NCBI GenBank assembly: GCA_046154185.1
Contig: JBJXGE010000058.1
Coordinates: 62,001 to 126,000, forward strand
Length of the DNA stretch: 64,000 bases
DNA from: JBJXGE01 sp046154185
GTDB taxonomy: Bacteria; Planctomycetota; UBA8108; UBA1146; JAJFFE01
Direction of reading: 5' to 3'
The notes below the pieces were generated by a model. The model had not been told where the DNA came from and did no database searches. It saw only the letters and a list, made by a program, of their open reading frames with translations. Positions 1 to 8,049 of the stretch are shown in pieces. The position numbers were made by a program, and so were the translations under genes. The number at the start of each line of letters is the position of its first letter. Position 1 is the stretch's first letter.

Positions 1-998
1 ATCGCTTCCGTCCCGACGACGCCGATCAAGCCCGTCGTCGGGTTGACGTCGATGGCCATGTTCATGTTCATCAACCCGGTTATGTAACTGAGCGCAAGCG
101 TGCTCGTATCGATCACCGCCACGTCGTGATCCGCCAATGACCAGCCAGGCAGCCGGCCCGACTCATCGGCGACCGGGCCAGTGACAAACGGCGTCCAGTC
201 GCCGCCATTGTCGTCGAGCCAATCGCCAGCTGCGTTTTTCCGCACGATCAAGCCGACTGCAGGTGGCGGCGGGTTGAGCGGATTGAGTGCCGGCACGAAG
301 GCGGTGCCGGAATTCGGCGGTGGGTTCTCGCCACCATAAGGGCCCGATGGATGGTTGACGACGTTCGGCGGGTAAGCGAGGGTTGCCATGGTCGCGCCCC
401 CGCCGCCGAGCACCGTCGTGTTGTTCCCGGACTCGTAGATCGCTGCGTAGACGCTCGCGCCATCGTTACTGACAGCGAGCATGCGCGGTTCTTCGCCGAG
501 AATCGCCAGGCGCGTCGGCGGCGTCGACAAATCTGACAAATCGAACACCAAAACCGTATTGGCTTGCGAGCAACTCACGAAGGCTCGCCCCGGCGCTCCG
601 GCAAAAACGACGTCCGTCGGCTCATCGTCGGTTGCAAGCGTCTCGACGACATTCAAAGCATTGAGATCGACGAGACTCACGCTGTCGGAGATGTGGTTGA
701 CGACCCACGCGGTGTTGTTGTCTCGAGCGCGCACCGAAACGGGATCGAGTCCCACGGGCACCGACGCCAAGTGCGTGAGCGCGCCCGTCGAGATGTCAAA
801 AATCTCGAGGCGATTGTCAGCGGTGTTGACCGCTAACAGACGGGTTCCGTCGGGCGTGCGATCGAGCGGATGCACGTGCGGATTCTCCCAGTTGACGAAC
901 GACGCCTGGCCGTCCGCAACGGAACAAAGCAGCACGACCAATCCAATCGCCGGCAGACAACTTATGAATCGCACGAGCGCAGTAGGTCGGCAGTGCAT
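1..998 (-). CDS. Secreted YVTN/YncE-type beta-propeller protein, C-terminus cut off by window edge
   Basis: The reading frame is open from an ATG at 998 to the left edge, giving 332 residues without a stop. The N-terminus has a hydrophobic signal-like segment (about residues 10-30, ending near ADGQA). Repeating blades follow, such as PDGTRLLAVNTADNRLEIFD and TAWVVNHISDSVSLVDL, which is the spacing of YVTN-type propellers (a structural family, often surface or periplasmic; substrate not predictable). The late part contains ADHDVAVIDTSTLALSYITG, another blade. The blade family call is good; the function is unknown. It is the last gene on this strand before tRNA-Asp. Confidence 0.75.
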   Translation of the reverse strand, partial: MHCRPTALVRFISCLPAIGLVVLLCSVADGQASFVNWENPHVHPLDRTPDGTRLLAVNTADNRLEIFDISTGALTHLASVPVGLDPVSVRARDNNTAWVVNHISDSVSLVDLNALNVVETLATDDEPTDVVFAGAPGRAFVSCSQANTVLVFDLSDLSTPPTRLAILGEEPRMLAVSNDGASVYAAIYESGNNTTVLGGGGATMATLAYPPNVVNHPSGPYGGENPPPNSGTAFVPALNPLNPPPPAVGLIVRKNAAGDWLDDNGGDWTPFVTGPVADESGRLPGWSLADHDVAVIDTSTLALSYITGLMNMNMAIDVNPTTGLIGVVGTEA

Positions 999-1116
999 GG
1001 ACTGAACCCTCCCCGGTTTATTGGCAGATTCGGAAAGCCCGGACGGCCATTATCAGCTTCGGGGACTTCGTCGCAACCCTGCAGTTGAAGACCGCGCGAG
1101 ATTCATGCGGCGCAAC

Positions 1117-1144
1117 AAAAAACCTCGCGTGCCGCGAGGTTTTA
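1117..1144 (-). terminator. Rho-independent terminator after tRNA-Asp
   Basis: Read on the minus strand, a perfect GC-rich stem (AACCTCGCG with CGCGAGGTT, 3-nt loop) is followed by a run of T. It lies about 36 nt downstream of the tRNA-Asp CCA end. Confidence 0.8.
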
Positions 1145-1179
1145 AGGTGCGAAGGCGAGTTCGAGATTCGATTCACGAC

Positions 1180-1256
<77 letters not shown>

Positions 1257-1325
1257 AGTAGTCGTGAATCGACAGCATCAAACGCCTTAACTCAGAACAG
1301 TCGCGGCGCTTCACACCGGCGGGGA

Positions 1326-1353
1326 AATATACCCCGAGCCTTGCAGCCGTCAA
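1326..1353 (-). promoter_or_regulatory. Sigma-70-type promoter for tRNA-Asp
   Basis: The minus strand shows TTGACG (1348-1353), a 16-nt spacer and TATATT (1326-1331). It would start a transcript about 60 nt upstream of the tRNA. Confidence 0.65.
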
Positions 1354-1398
1354 GAGCGCGAGCCGCGCTGGGCGCGCGACGGGCGGCACGCGACGAAG

Positions 1399-2484
1399 TC
1401 ATGGTTCGCGCGGCGTCACTTTCTCCGCCTCCGCGACGATCGAGTCGGCCTCGTCGTTCGCGCCGCGTTGACGGAGCAGTGTGACCAGCGGCTCGAGGGC
1501 GCCGCGAACCGGCGGTTGCTGGCGAAGCAACGCCCGATAGATGCCCTCGGCGTCGCTGACGCGGCCGGCGGCGGTCAAGGTCGACGCGAGTCCCAGCAAG
1601 AGTTCGGGCTCTCGCGGCTGGAGTCGCAGCGCTTCCTGATAGGCGCGGTACGCCTCTTGGACGTCACCCATTTCGAGATGTTGCTTGGCCAACGCGCCGA
1701 TAATCGCGGCGTCGTTCGGAGTCTGCCGAAGTTGTGCGCGGAGCGTCGCGACGCGTTGTTTGCCATCGCGGATCCGCTGCCATCGTTCGCGCGCCGCCGC
1801 GCTCTCAGCATCTTTGCCGAGTCGTTTGAGTGCGAGTGATAAGTTGTAGGCCGCGCCGTGATGTTGCGGTCGCAGTTCCAGCACGCGTTGAAATTGCTCG
1901 ACGGCGCTGTCGAGTGCGGCGTTCTTGAGATCCACGAGCGCCAATTTATAGATCGCTCGATGTTGCTTTGGATCGATCTCCACCGCCTTGCGAAACGCCG
2001 CGCGCGCGAGGTCGTCGTTGCTGCGGCCCTCGTGAACGAGCCCCAACCCGAAATGTGCCTTGGCAGCCCAGGCCGGTTCTGCATCCGAAATCATGAGCTG
2101 GTAGATCGCCTCGGCCTGATCGAACGCCCGCGTCAATTCGTAACTGCGGGCGAGATTGAAAGCGCGCGGCCGCAGTTTCGGATCGAGCGCGATGGATTTT
2201 TCGAATGCGACAATAGCCGAATCGAAATCGCCGAGCGCGTAGTGCGCTTCGCCCAATAATGCGTGCGCCGCGGCGTCCTTGGGATCTACGCGTGTGAGCT
2301 CCTCGAGCACGGGAACAGCGCGCGCTGGTTCATCCGCGAAGATCCAATCCATCGCGATCTTGCGAATCTCCGCGGGCGCGGCGGCTCGCTGAATCGGCGC
2401 TCGCAAGGTCGAATCGCCGCTCGCCATCGACGCCACGACACCGAACGCCAGCAGCAGATAAAACGTGCGTCGTCGAATCAACAC
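1399..2484 (-). CDS. Exported TPR-repeat protein
   Basis: This is a protein of about 361 residues. It begins with a signal-anchor (LIRRRTFYLLLAFGVVASMAS) and continues with tetratricopeptide repeats, for example AHALLGEAHYALGDFDSAIVAFEKSIALDP, then further copies around AKAHFGLGLVHEG, HHGAAYNLSLALKRLG and PELLLGLASTLTAAGR. TPRs are protein-protein scaffolds, so the partner is unknown. The frame is open further upstream, but that part overlaps the preceding gene and lacks a signal. The start is GTG 2484 or TTG 2481; the TTG overlaps the TGA of the preceding gene (TTGA), indicating translational coupling. Confidence 0.85.
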   Translation of the reverse strand: MLIRRRTFYLLLAFGVVASMASGDSTLRAPIQRAAAPAEIRKIAMDWIFADEPARAVPVLEELTRVDPKDAAAHALLGEAHYALGDFDSAIVAFEKSIALDPKLRPRAFNLARSYELTRAFDQAEAIYQLMISDAEPAWAAKAHFGLGLVHEGRSNDDLARAAFRKAVEIDPKQHRAIYKLALVDLKNAALDSAVEQFQRVLELRPQHHGAAYNLSLALKRLGKDAESAAARERWQRIRDGKQRVATLRAQLRQTPNDAAIIGALAKQHLEMGDVQEAYRAYQEALRLQPREPELLLGLASTLTAAGRVSDAEGIYRALLRQQPPVRGALEPLVTLLRQRGANDEADSIVAEAEKVTPREP

Positions 2485-2852
2485 GGTCGCTCCGAATCCC
2501 AACGCTCGCGGCGAAGTGCGTTCACGTAGATCGGTCGCGGCGAGCCACGGCCTAGGATGATTGCCCAGTCGCCGTTCGCGGCCCGCACGACGCTGCCGAA
2601 GATGAGCCGCGCCCGTTCGCGAGTGAAACGTTCCCAAAACACGTGCCCAAAAACGGCGCGCGTGCCGTCGAGCAGAAAACACTCGACGCGCTCTTCCGGC
2701 CCGAGATTCACATCGCCGACGCGCGTCTCGATGAATCCACCCGCGACCAGTCGCGCGCGAAACAACTCGACGTGCGCACCCAACTCATGAATCCCGCGCC
2801 GCACGTCGGCGCCCCGAATGAGCGCATCCATCGCCGCCGCCTCGGCGTCCAT
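2478..2852 (-). CDS. Hypothetical protein of 124 residues, coupled to the TPR gene
   Basis: I do not recognise the family. The sequence (MDAEAAAMDALIRGADVRRG..., later ETRVGDVNLGPEERVECFLLDGTRAVFGHVFWERF) looks like a small soluble alpha/beta protein with no signal or transmembrane segment. An ATG at 2852 is preceded by TATATT; a GTG at 2879 is an alternative start adding nine residues. The stop overlaps the TPR gene start by TTGA, so the two are probably co-translated. Confidence 0.6.
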   Translation of the reverse strand: MDAEAAAMDALIRGADVRRGIHELGAHVELFRARLVAGGFIETRVGDVNLGPEERVECFLLDGTRAVFGHVFWERFTRERARLIFGSVVRAANGDWAIILGRGSPRPIYVNALRRERWDSERPC

Positions 2853-2950
2853 GGCCACTAATATACTCGCGGCTGACACCCGATTTTCGAATTCTTCTGT
2901 CGGCGAGTTGGAGACTCCCAGCCTACGCGGCAGGTCGCCGTAAACGAACT

Positions 2951-2977
2951 CGCCCCGCAGATAATCTCTGCGGGGCG
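2951..2977 (-). terminator. Terminator after the tRNA-Leu/tRNA-Val pair
   Basis: A perfect inverted repeat (CGCCCCGCAGA with TCTGCGGGGCG, short loop) starts about 9 nt after the tRNA-Val CCA. It is followed on the minus strand by a T-containing tract. Confidence 0.75.
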
Positions 2978-2985
2978 CTTATTCT

Positions 2986-3061
2986 TGGTGGGCGATAGAG
3001 GATTTGAACCTCCGACTCCTACCGTGTGAAGGTAGTACTCTAGCCGCTGAGTTAATCGCCC
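2986..3061 (-). tRNA. tRNA-Val(CAC)
   Basis: Cloverleaf on the minus strand: acceptor GGGCGAT with ATCGCCC, anticodon arm CTACC-TTCACAC-GGTAG (anticodon CAC), T-arm GGAGGTTCAAATCCTC, and encoded CCA. It is downstream of tRNA-Leu and probably cotranscribed with it. Confidence 0.95.
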
Positions 3062-3142
3062 GTGATTTCAGTTACCGATTTTGTTTTTCGTTCCGTGACG
3101 GAAGTCGAACTGGCGTGCGGGCGCGCTTCGCGGTCGATCGAA

Positions 3143-3226
3143 TGCCGAAGAGAGGACTTGAACCTCCACCCCCTTGCGAGGACTAGGACCTGAACCTAGC
3201 GCGTCTGCCAATTCCGCCACTTCGGC
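3143..3226 (-). tRNA. tRNA-Leu(CAG)
   Basis: Minus-strand cloverleaf with acceptor GCCGAAG/CTTCGGC, anticodon arm CTAGG-TTCAGGT-CCTAG (CAG) and the long class-II variable arm expected of tRNA-Leu. The CCA is not encoded (the discriminator A is followed by TTC), unlike the other tRNAs in the window. Confidence 0.95.
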
Positions 3227-3239
3227 ACGAAGGGGCGCG

Positions 3240-3268
3240 ATCTTAGGGAGGGCATTTTGGACTGTCAA
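3240..3268 (-). promoter_or_regulatory. Near-consensus promoter for tRNA-Leu/tRNA-Val
   Basis: Minus strand: TTGACA (3263-3268), a 17-nt spacer and TAAGAT (3240-3245), placed 14 nt upstream of the tRNA-Leu 5' end. Confidence 0.85.
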
Positions 3269-3375
3269 GGGTGCGGACGGCGCGCGCGCGAGCGCTTCCA
3301 ACATCGCCGGACGTTGCGAGCGAACTTGCCGCGCGTCGTCCGAGCGTCGATACTCGCCCACACGAAGGACCCCGT

Positions 3376-3846
3376 GTGAAGAAGCCCGCCGAATCGCGCA
3401 ACATCTCGCAGAACCGCAAAGCCACGCGCGAGATCGAAATCCTCGAGCGCTTCGAAGCAGGCTTAGTCTTGCGCGGCACCGAAGTGAAATCGCTCCGACA
3501 AGGCAAAGTCTCGATCGCCGAAGCCTACGTGATCTTCCGCGGCGGCGAAGCGTTTCTCGTCAAAGCCAATATCGACGAGTACGACAAGGGCTCCTGGACG
3601 AACCACGATCCGCATCGACAGCGCAAGCTGTTGCTCCACTCGCGCGAGATCGAGAAGCTGCGCGCGCGTGTCGAAGAAAAAGGTCTGACGATTCTTCCGC
3701 TCAGCCTCTATTTCAACGCGCGCGGGTTTGTCAAAGTGCAGCTCGGGCTCGGACGCGGAAAGAAATTCCACGACAAGCGCGAAGACATCAAGAAGCGCGA
3801 ACTCAACCGCGACGCGCAACGCGCACTGCGACGGGACGCCGACTGA
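3376..3846 (+). CDS. smpB: SsrA-binding protein SmpB
   Basis: SmpB binds tmRNA and delivers it to stalled ribosomes for trans-translation. The 156-residue length is typical. Family signatures are visible: ISQNRKATREIEILERFEAG (near residues 10-30), then GTEVKSLRQGKVSIAEAY, and the basic tail with GRGKKFHDKREDIKKRE. The GTG at 3376 is chosen because GAAGGA lies 6 nt upstream and the protein then begins like other SmpBs; the frame is open further upstream without homology. The ssrA gene follows 95 nt downstream, so the tmRNA and its obligate partner are adjacent. Confidence 0.96.
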   Translation: MKKPAESRNISQNRKATREIEILERFEAGLVLRGTEVKSLRQGKVSIAEAYVIFRGGEAFLVKANIDEYDKGSWTNHDPHRQRKLLLHSREIEKLRARVEEKGLTILPLSLYFNARGFVKVQLGLGRGKKFHDKREDIKKRELNRDAQRALRRDAD

Positions 3847-3857
3847 CGTCGCGCCGA

Positions 3858-3886
3858 TTGGCGTTGCACCATCGATCTGTTATCAT
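3858..3886 (+). promoter_or_regulatory. Candidate ssrA promoter
   Basis: TTGGCG (3858-3863), a 17-nt spacer and TATCAT (3881-3886) begin 11 nt after the smpB stop. It would give a precursor with a leader of about 50 nt before mature tmRNA. Confidence 0.55.
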
Positions 3887-3941
3887 GCGCCTCGCACTGC
3901 GCTCCCTGCGCGGTAGATGACAACTCGGCACTCCTCGAAGT

Positions 3942-4310
3942 GGGGGCGAATCGGCATCGACCGGATAGCGAAAGGAGCGGCTGCAGGTAGAGGGTGTCAG
4001 GTGGCCTCTTTAAAAACCTGGCAAAATGACTAGTTGCCAATAACAACTACGCTCTGGCTGCCTAGTTTTAATTAACTAACGCGGCCCCTTCCTGGCGCTG
4101 CCTGCCCGGGGCGGTGTCTGTGAGGGCCATAAATCCGGGCTGGCTTGCGGGCACCGCCGTCGTCGGGGCCCAAGAGCGAGATCAAATACGACCACCCGCA
4201 GGAATCCCGCTCGTCGGAGTCCCGCGGATTCTGCAATAGGCGAGCTAAACCTGTAGATGCTGTTCTGGACCTGTTACGGGACCCTGGTTCAACTCCCGGC
4301 GCCTCCACCA
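3942..4310 (+). ncRNA. ssrA: Transfer-messenger RNA (tmRNA)
   Basis: The tRNA-like ends pair (GGGGGCG at 3942 with CGCCTCC near 4300), the T-arm GGGACCCTGGTTCAACTCCC is present, and CCA is encoded at 4308-4310, followed by a T-run that probably ends transcription. The mRNA-like part holds the tag frame GCC AAT AAC AAC TAC GCT CTG GCT GCC TAG at 4036-4065, preceded by TAGTT as in E. coli (TAGTC). The inferred tag is ANNNYALAA, a short variant of the E. coli ANDENYALAA that keeps the YALAA degron. It is a one-piece, non-permuted tmRNA. Confidence 0.95.
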
Positions 4311-4482
4311 TTTTTCTCGTCTTTCTTGTCATCAGCTCAGTACTTCACGCATTGCAGTACGCGTCGCCGCTGTGCGGCGATTCCTGCCGATGCCTATGGC
4401 ACATTCGTCTCAAGTCTTCCGCGCCGGAGTGTCGAAGATTTCGTTTGCGTGCATGCTTTCACAACGCGAAGGAGATCATCAC

Positions 4483-4812
4483 ATGAGTTCTGTTCCGCTC
4501 TACAGCAGTAGTGCAAACGACGAAGACATGGCGGAGCTGCTCGCGATTTTCGTAGAAGAATTGCCCCAAAGAATTACCGAAATCGAAACCGCGCACCGAT
4601 CCGGAAACCTGCAGCAACTCAAAACCTACGCGCATCAACTCAAGGGGTCGGCCGGGAGCTACGGTTTTCAGTTGATCACCGACGTCGCCGGCCAGCTGGA
4701 GAAAGACCTCAACTCGGCTCATCGCCAAGCGCAGGTCAACGAGGGAGTCAAGTCGTTGGTCGGTCTCTTGCGCCGAGCGACCGCCTCCGCTAATCCCGAA
4801 CTGCAAGGCTGA
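4483..4812 (+). CDS. Histidine phosphotransfer (Hpt) domain protein
   Basis: This is a 109-residue single-domain Hpt. Hpt proteins relay phosphate between response-regulator receivers in multistep phosphorelays. The phospho-accepting histidine is H51 in the motif YAHQLKGSAGSYGF, inside a helical bundle that starts around residue 14. ATG 4483 is preceded by AAGGAG at 4469-4474. No histidine kinase or receiver gene is adjacent, so its partners are elsewhere. A second orphan Hpt lies near 29.7-30.1 kb. Confidence 0.9.
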   Translation: MSSVPLYSSSANDEDMAELLAIFVEELPQRITEIETAHRSGNLQQLKTYAHQLKGSAGSYGFQLITDVAGQLEKDLNSAHRQAQVNEGVKSLVGLLRRATASANPELQG

Positions 4813-4933
4813 GCGCTCTCGACGCCCGGTTCTCCGCTTCTAGAATCTGCCCCGTTCAAGTCTGACCCATTCCCAACGGGTTTCACCTCATCCACTTTGC
4901 GCACGCGCGAACGTCATCGGGGCTACTACAATC

Positions 4934-5833
4934 GTGAACGACTCCGCTCCGCACAATATTCATCGCAGTCGCACCGACGGCGGCATCGTCATCTGGAAAC
5001 CATCTGGTATGACTTCGCGCCACGCCTTGGCCGAACTTGAGCGCCGCCTGCAGATCGCCGGGTTCGGACACACTGGAACTCTTGATCCGCTCGCGACCGG
5101 AATCTTGGTCGCGCTCTGCGGCGAGGCACGCAAATTTCAGAATCTGCTCATGGGTCATGTGAAGGAATACGTCGCACGCATTCGGCTCGGCGTCGTCTCC
5201 ACCACCGATGACAACGACGGAATGCTCGCGTGCTGGCAACCACGCCGCGCGCTACCGACCCTAGCGGAGCTGGCATCGGAGCTGGTCGCGTTAACGGGTC
5301 GACAGCAACAAGTGCCACCGGCCATCTCCGCCATTTGGGTGAACGGCGAGCGCGCGCACTCACTCACCCGGCGCGGCGCCGAGCCCGAGTTGCCCGCGCG
5401 TGAGGTCGAGATTGAACGCATCGAGTTGCTCCGCTACGCGGGGCCACAACTGACGATCAAGATCCGCTGCGGTCCCGGCACGTACGTCCGAGCACTCGCT
5501 CGCGATCTCGGCGCGCGGCTCGGCTGCGGCGCTTACTTGACATCGCTGCGCCGCACCGTGTCCGCGGGTTTCGTTGAAACCGATGCGGTTCCCCTGGCAT
5601 TGGTCGAACCGCGCCACTTGCTGACGATGGAAGCGCTCCTCGCGCCGTACCCGCGGCGTGAGTTGGCGCCGCAACAACTCGACGCGTTTCGGCACGGCCA
5701 GAGCGTCTTGATCGGTACCGGCGAGCCGCGCCACGATGGCCAGCTCGTGGCATGGTGCGAGGGCCGCGTCGCAGGCGTCGTCGAAGAACGCGGCGATCAG
5801 TTGGTCTCGGTTCGTTGGCTGCGCACGAACTAA
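4934..5833 (+). CDS. truB: tRNA pseudouridine(55) synthase TruB
   Basis: TruB isomerises U55 in the T-loop of most tRNAs. The 299-residue protein has the opening GIVIWKPSGMTS, the catalytic motif GHTGTLDPLATG with Asp51, then KEYVARIRLG, and the later RCGPGTYVRALARDLG, all in TruB order. Residues from about 240 form a PUA-like tail. The start is GTG 4934 with only a weak GGGG-containing ribosome site. It lies 121 nt after the Hpt gene and converges on the glycosyltransferase, overlapping its end by 4 nt. Confidence 0.95.
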   Translation: MNDSAPHNIHRSRTDGGIVIWKPSGMTSRHALAELERRLQIAGFGHTGTLDPLATGILVALCGEARKFQNLLMGHVKEYVARIRLGVVSTTDDNDGMLACWQPRRALPTLAELASELVALTGRQQQVPPAISAIWVNGERAHSLTRRGAEPELPAREVEIERIELLRYAGPQLTIKIRCGPGTYVRALARDLGARLGCGAYLTSLRRTVSAGFVETDAVPLALVEPRHLLTMEALLAPYPRRELAPQQLDAFRHGQSVLIGTGEPRHDGQLVAWCEGRVAGVVEERGDQLVSVRWLRTN

Positions 5834-6888
5834 TCCGCGCACGCGCGTTCGTAAACCACCAGCGTTCGACGCGCGGTCTCGTGCCAGGAATACCCGCGCA
5901 CTCTTTGCAACGCCGCAGCGACGACGCGCTCACGCGCATCGGCACGCAAAAACTCTCGAATCACGTCGCCCGCGTTTGGGGACCCTGACTCTAACCAAAA
6001 CGCGCCGTCTCCCAACACTTCGCGCAAGATCGGCGACTCCCGCGCGAGCACGGGTACGCCGCGCTGCGCAGCCTCAACTAACGGGAGACCAAAGCCCTCC
6101 GTCGTGGAGAGTGATAACAATCCATCGGTCGCCGCGAAAAGCTCCACCAATTGCGTGTCGCTCACGTGCCCGCGCGAATGGATGCGACCGCGATCCTCGT
6201 TATCGACGCGCTCTAAAACCGCAGCGAGTTCGTCGGCAGCGCCGGATCCAACCCAGGTCACGTTGGGCCGCCAGCCATGCACGAGCCGCCAGCGCCGCAA
6301 GAGGTCGCCCAGAATTGCACTGTCCTTCCGCCGACTCGGCCCGCCGATGGTCAGAAGCTCGCCCGGCAATGGTCGCAGCGCGACGGCCGGCGATGCCGAC
6401 GACGCATCGAACTCGAGTCCAGCCGCGAGCGGAATTGCGTCGATCCGATCGAGCGTGAAACCGAGCCGCGTTGAGATGTCGCGGCGAACGGTTTCGGTGT
6501 GCGTGATGAGGCGCGCAGCGACGCGTGCCGCGTGGCGATAGGCACTCTGCTTCCGGAGCAGAAATCGCGTCGTGGCGTGATCAGTGCGCTCGATGGCCGA
6601 AAGGTCGTGAATCGTGACGACTACCGGCGCGCGATTTACGTACGGCACTCGCACATCCGGTGCATGAAATACATCGAGGCCGAGCGGCCACAGAAGCCGC
6701 TCGATTCGCCGATCGCCGAGCGGCGGCGCCATGTCACGGACGAGCCGCGTTCGGCCGGGCCGGGCGAAGTAGCGCAGCTTGGGCGCATTTGGCAGGTGCT
6801 CGAGCGCCTCGATCAAGCGGCGGATATAGCGCGCCACGCCGGTCGGGCGCGCATCGAACACGCTGGAGACGTCGATTCCGACCCGCAG
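5830..6888 (-). CDS. GT4-family glycosyltransferase, probable CTG start
   Basis: Retaining, nucleotide-sugar dependent glycosyltransferase of the GT-B fold (about 352 residues). The N-terminal nucleotide-loop start RVGIDVSSVFDARPTGVARY is typical of the family. HDL and an HTETVRRDI helix follow, then the donor-site motif TEGFGLPLVEA (about residues 263-273) with the EX7E glutamates. The first ATG/GTG/TTG-type start is GTG 6861, which would delete the conserved N-terminal strand. In-frame CTG 6888 restores it and sits 7 nt after AGAAGGA, directly behind the stop of the upstream gene (TAACCGCTG). The acceptor is unknown; surface polysaccharide is a reasonable guess. Confidence 0.88.
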   Translation of the reverse strand: MRVGIDVSSVFDARPTGVARYIRRLIEALEHLPNAPKLRYFARPGRTRLVRDMAPPLGDRRIERLLWPLGLDVFHAPDVRVPYVNRAPVVVTIHDLSAIERTDHATTRFLLRKQSAYRHAARVAARLITHTETVRRDISTRLGFTLDRIDAIPLAAGLEFDASSASPAVALRPLPGELLTIGGPSRRKDSAILGDLLRRWRLVHGWRPNVTWVGSGAADELAAVLERVDNEDRGRIHSRGHVSDTQLVELFAATDGLLSLSTTEGFGLPLVEAAQRGVPVLARESPILREVLGDGAFWLESGSPNAGDVIREFLRADARERVVAAALQRVRGYSWHETARRTLVVYERACAD

Positions 6889-6891
6889 CGG

Positions 6892-7881
6892 TTATTCCTT
6901 CTCGAGCTTGACGTCGTCGATGTAGATCGTCTTTGGTTGACCCGGTGGAATCACCAACAAATTCAAGCCCTCAATCTCATCGCGAGTCGGATTGGAATGG
7001 GTCGCCAAGTCCTTGGTGAGATCGATGCGCAGGTTGTGCCAGCCCGGTTTGTTGATCGTGAGATGATGAAAGAAGCAGCGCGTTTTCAAGATTTCCATGG
7101 GGTTCATGCCGAGCTCACCCGTTGGAAAGAAAATCGTGTACTTCCCGAGTTTGTCGTCGGACGAATAGATCGAAATATTCAGATACCGATACTCTTTCGG
7201 AATTCCTCCTTCGAGTCGGGCGATTTGCAGATTGGCGAAGCCACTGCCCTCCGACCAACGCATCGATCGTTTGCCGGACTTCACGAATTTGACATCGTCA
7301 TTGAACGACGCGGTGGCCGGACGATTTCTCGCGAGCTTCTCCGGCTCCGGCGGAGGCTCCTCGAAACTTGCGAGCACCAGAAAAAGTTCGGGTTCGACGA
7401 CCTTTGTCAATTCGTCGAGCTTCGACTTCAGCGGCGTATCCGCGTACTTCGCGTTCGCGGTCGTGAGCTGGCCCCACGCGCCCTTCCAGTCTTTCTTGTC
7501 GATGGCTTTCTCGATCTTCGCGAGGTCAGGTCCGCCTTTTACCGCGCGCGTCCAAAGCTTGAGCTCCGCTTTCGACACCTTGCTCGTCGCGCCCTTCTGA
7601 CACTTCGTGAACTCGCCGTCGGCCGCCTTCCAATCGCCTTTGTCGAACAGCTCGACACCGCGCGCGAAGGCCGCGCGCGACTCATCGTCCGCGAACTCGG
7701 GCGTCGGGCGCGTGGCCGACGGCGCCGCGGGTTGTTTCTCGCCTTCTCCGGCCGGTTCGTCTTGCGCAATCCGGGCATTGAGAAATCCGGCGAAAAGTGC
7801 GAGAAGCACCCCGCCGATGAGCACGAGCCCAGCGCGTCGCGCCATGTTCCGGCGGCGCGTCGTCGTAGCGTAGATCGTCAT
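6892..7881 (-). CDS. Membrane-anchored protein with C-terminal carbohydrate-binding-like beta domain
   Basis: The 329-residue protein has one N-terminal membrane segment (about residues 17-35, LVLIGGVLLALFAGF). A low-complexity acidic/proline stretch follows, then a helical repeat region (about 60-150; FARGVELFDKGDWKAADGEF and EKAIDKKDWKGAWGQL resemble paired TPR-like helices). The C-terminal beta-rich domain (SGKRSMRWSEGSGFANLQIARLEGG ... IYIDDVKLEKE) is reminiscent of CIA30/CBM-like jelly rolls. ATG 7881 is preceded by GGAGG at 7891-7896. The gene reads into the glycosyltransferase with a 3-nt gap between the stop and the inferred CTG. Substrate unknown. Confidence 0.75.
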   Translation of the reverse strand: MTIYATTTRRRNMARRAGLVLIGGVLLALFAGFLNARIAQDEPAGEGEKQPAAPSATRPTPEFADDESRAAFARGVELFDKGDWKAADGEFTKCQKGATSKVSKAELKLWTRAVKGGPDLAKIEKAIDKKDWKGAWGQLTTANAKYADTPLKSKLDELTKVVEPELFLVLASFEEPPPEPEKLARNRPATASFNDDVKFVKSGKRSMRWSEGSGFANLQIARLEGGIPKEYRYLNISIYSSDDKLGKYTIFFPTGELGMNPMEILKTRCFFHHLTINKPGWHNLRIDLTKDLATHSNPTRDEIEGLNLLVIPPGQPKTIYIDDVKLEKE

Positions 7882-8049
7882 GTGGCAATTTCCTCCCATG
7901 CGTCGATTGGCGAGCAGATGTCGAAGCAGAGTCAGCAACCCAATCGCGGTTTCGATGGTGCCGAAAACCTGGGCACTTTGACTTTTGTCGCCGCGAATCA
8001 GAACCGAGCCGTCGATGACCTGCAAGTCAAATACGCCGCTGCCGCGCGA

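Noticed and set aside
6499..8049. Long open frame on the plus strand extending the VCBS lipoprotein upstream to over 1,000 residues
   Set aside because: The upstream 1.5 kb is antisense to two well-supported genes, has no family similarity, and a proper lipoprotein start exists at 8050. High GC favours long antisense frames.
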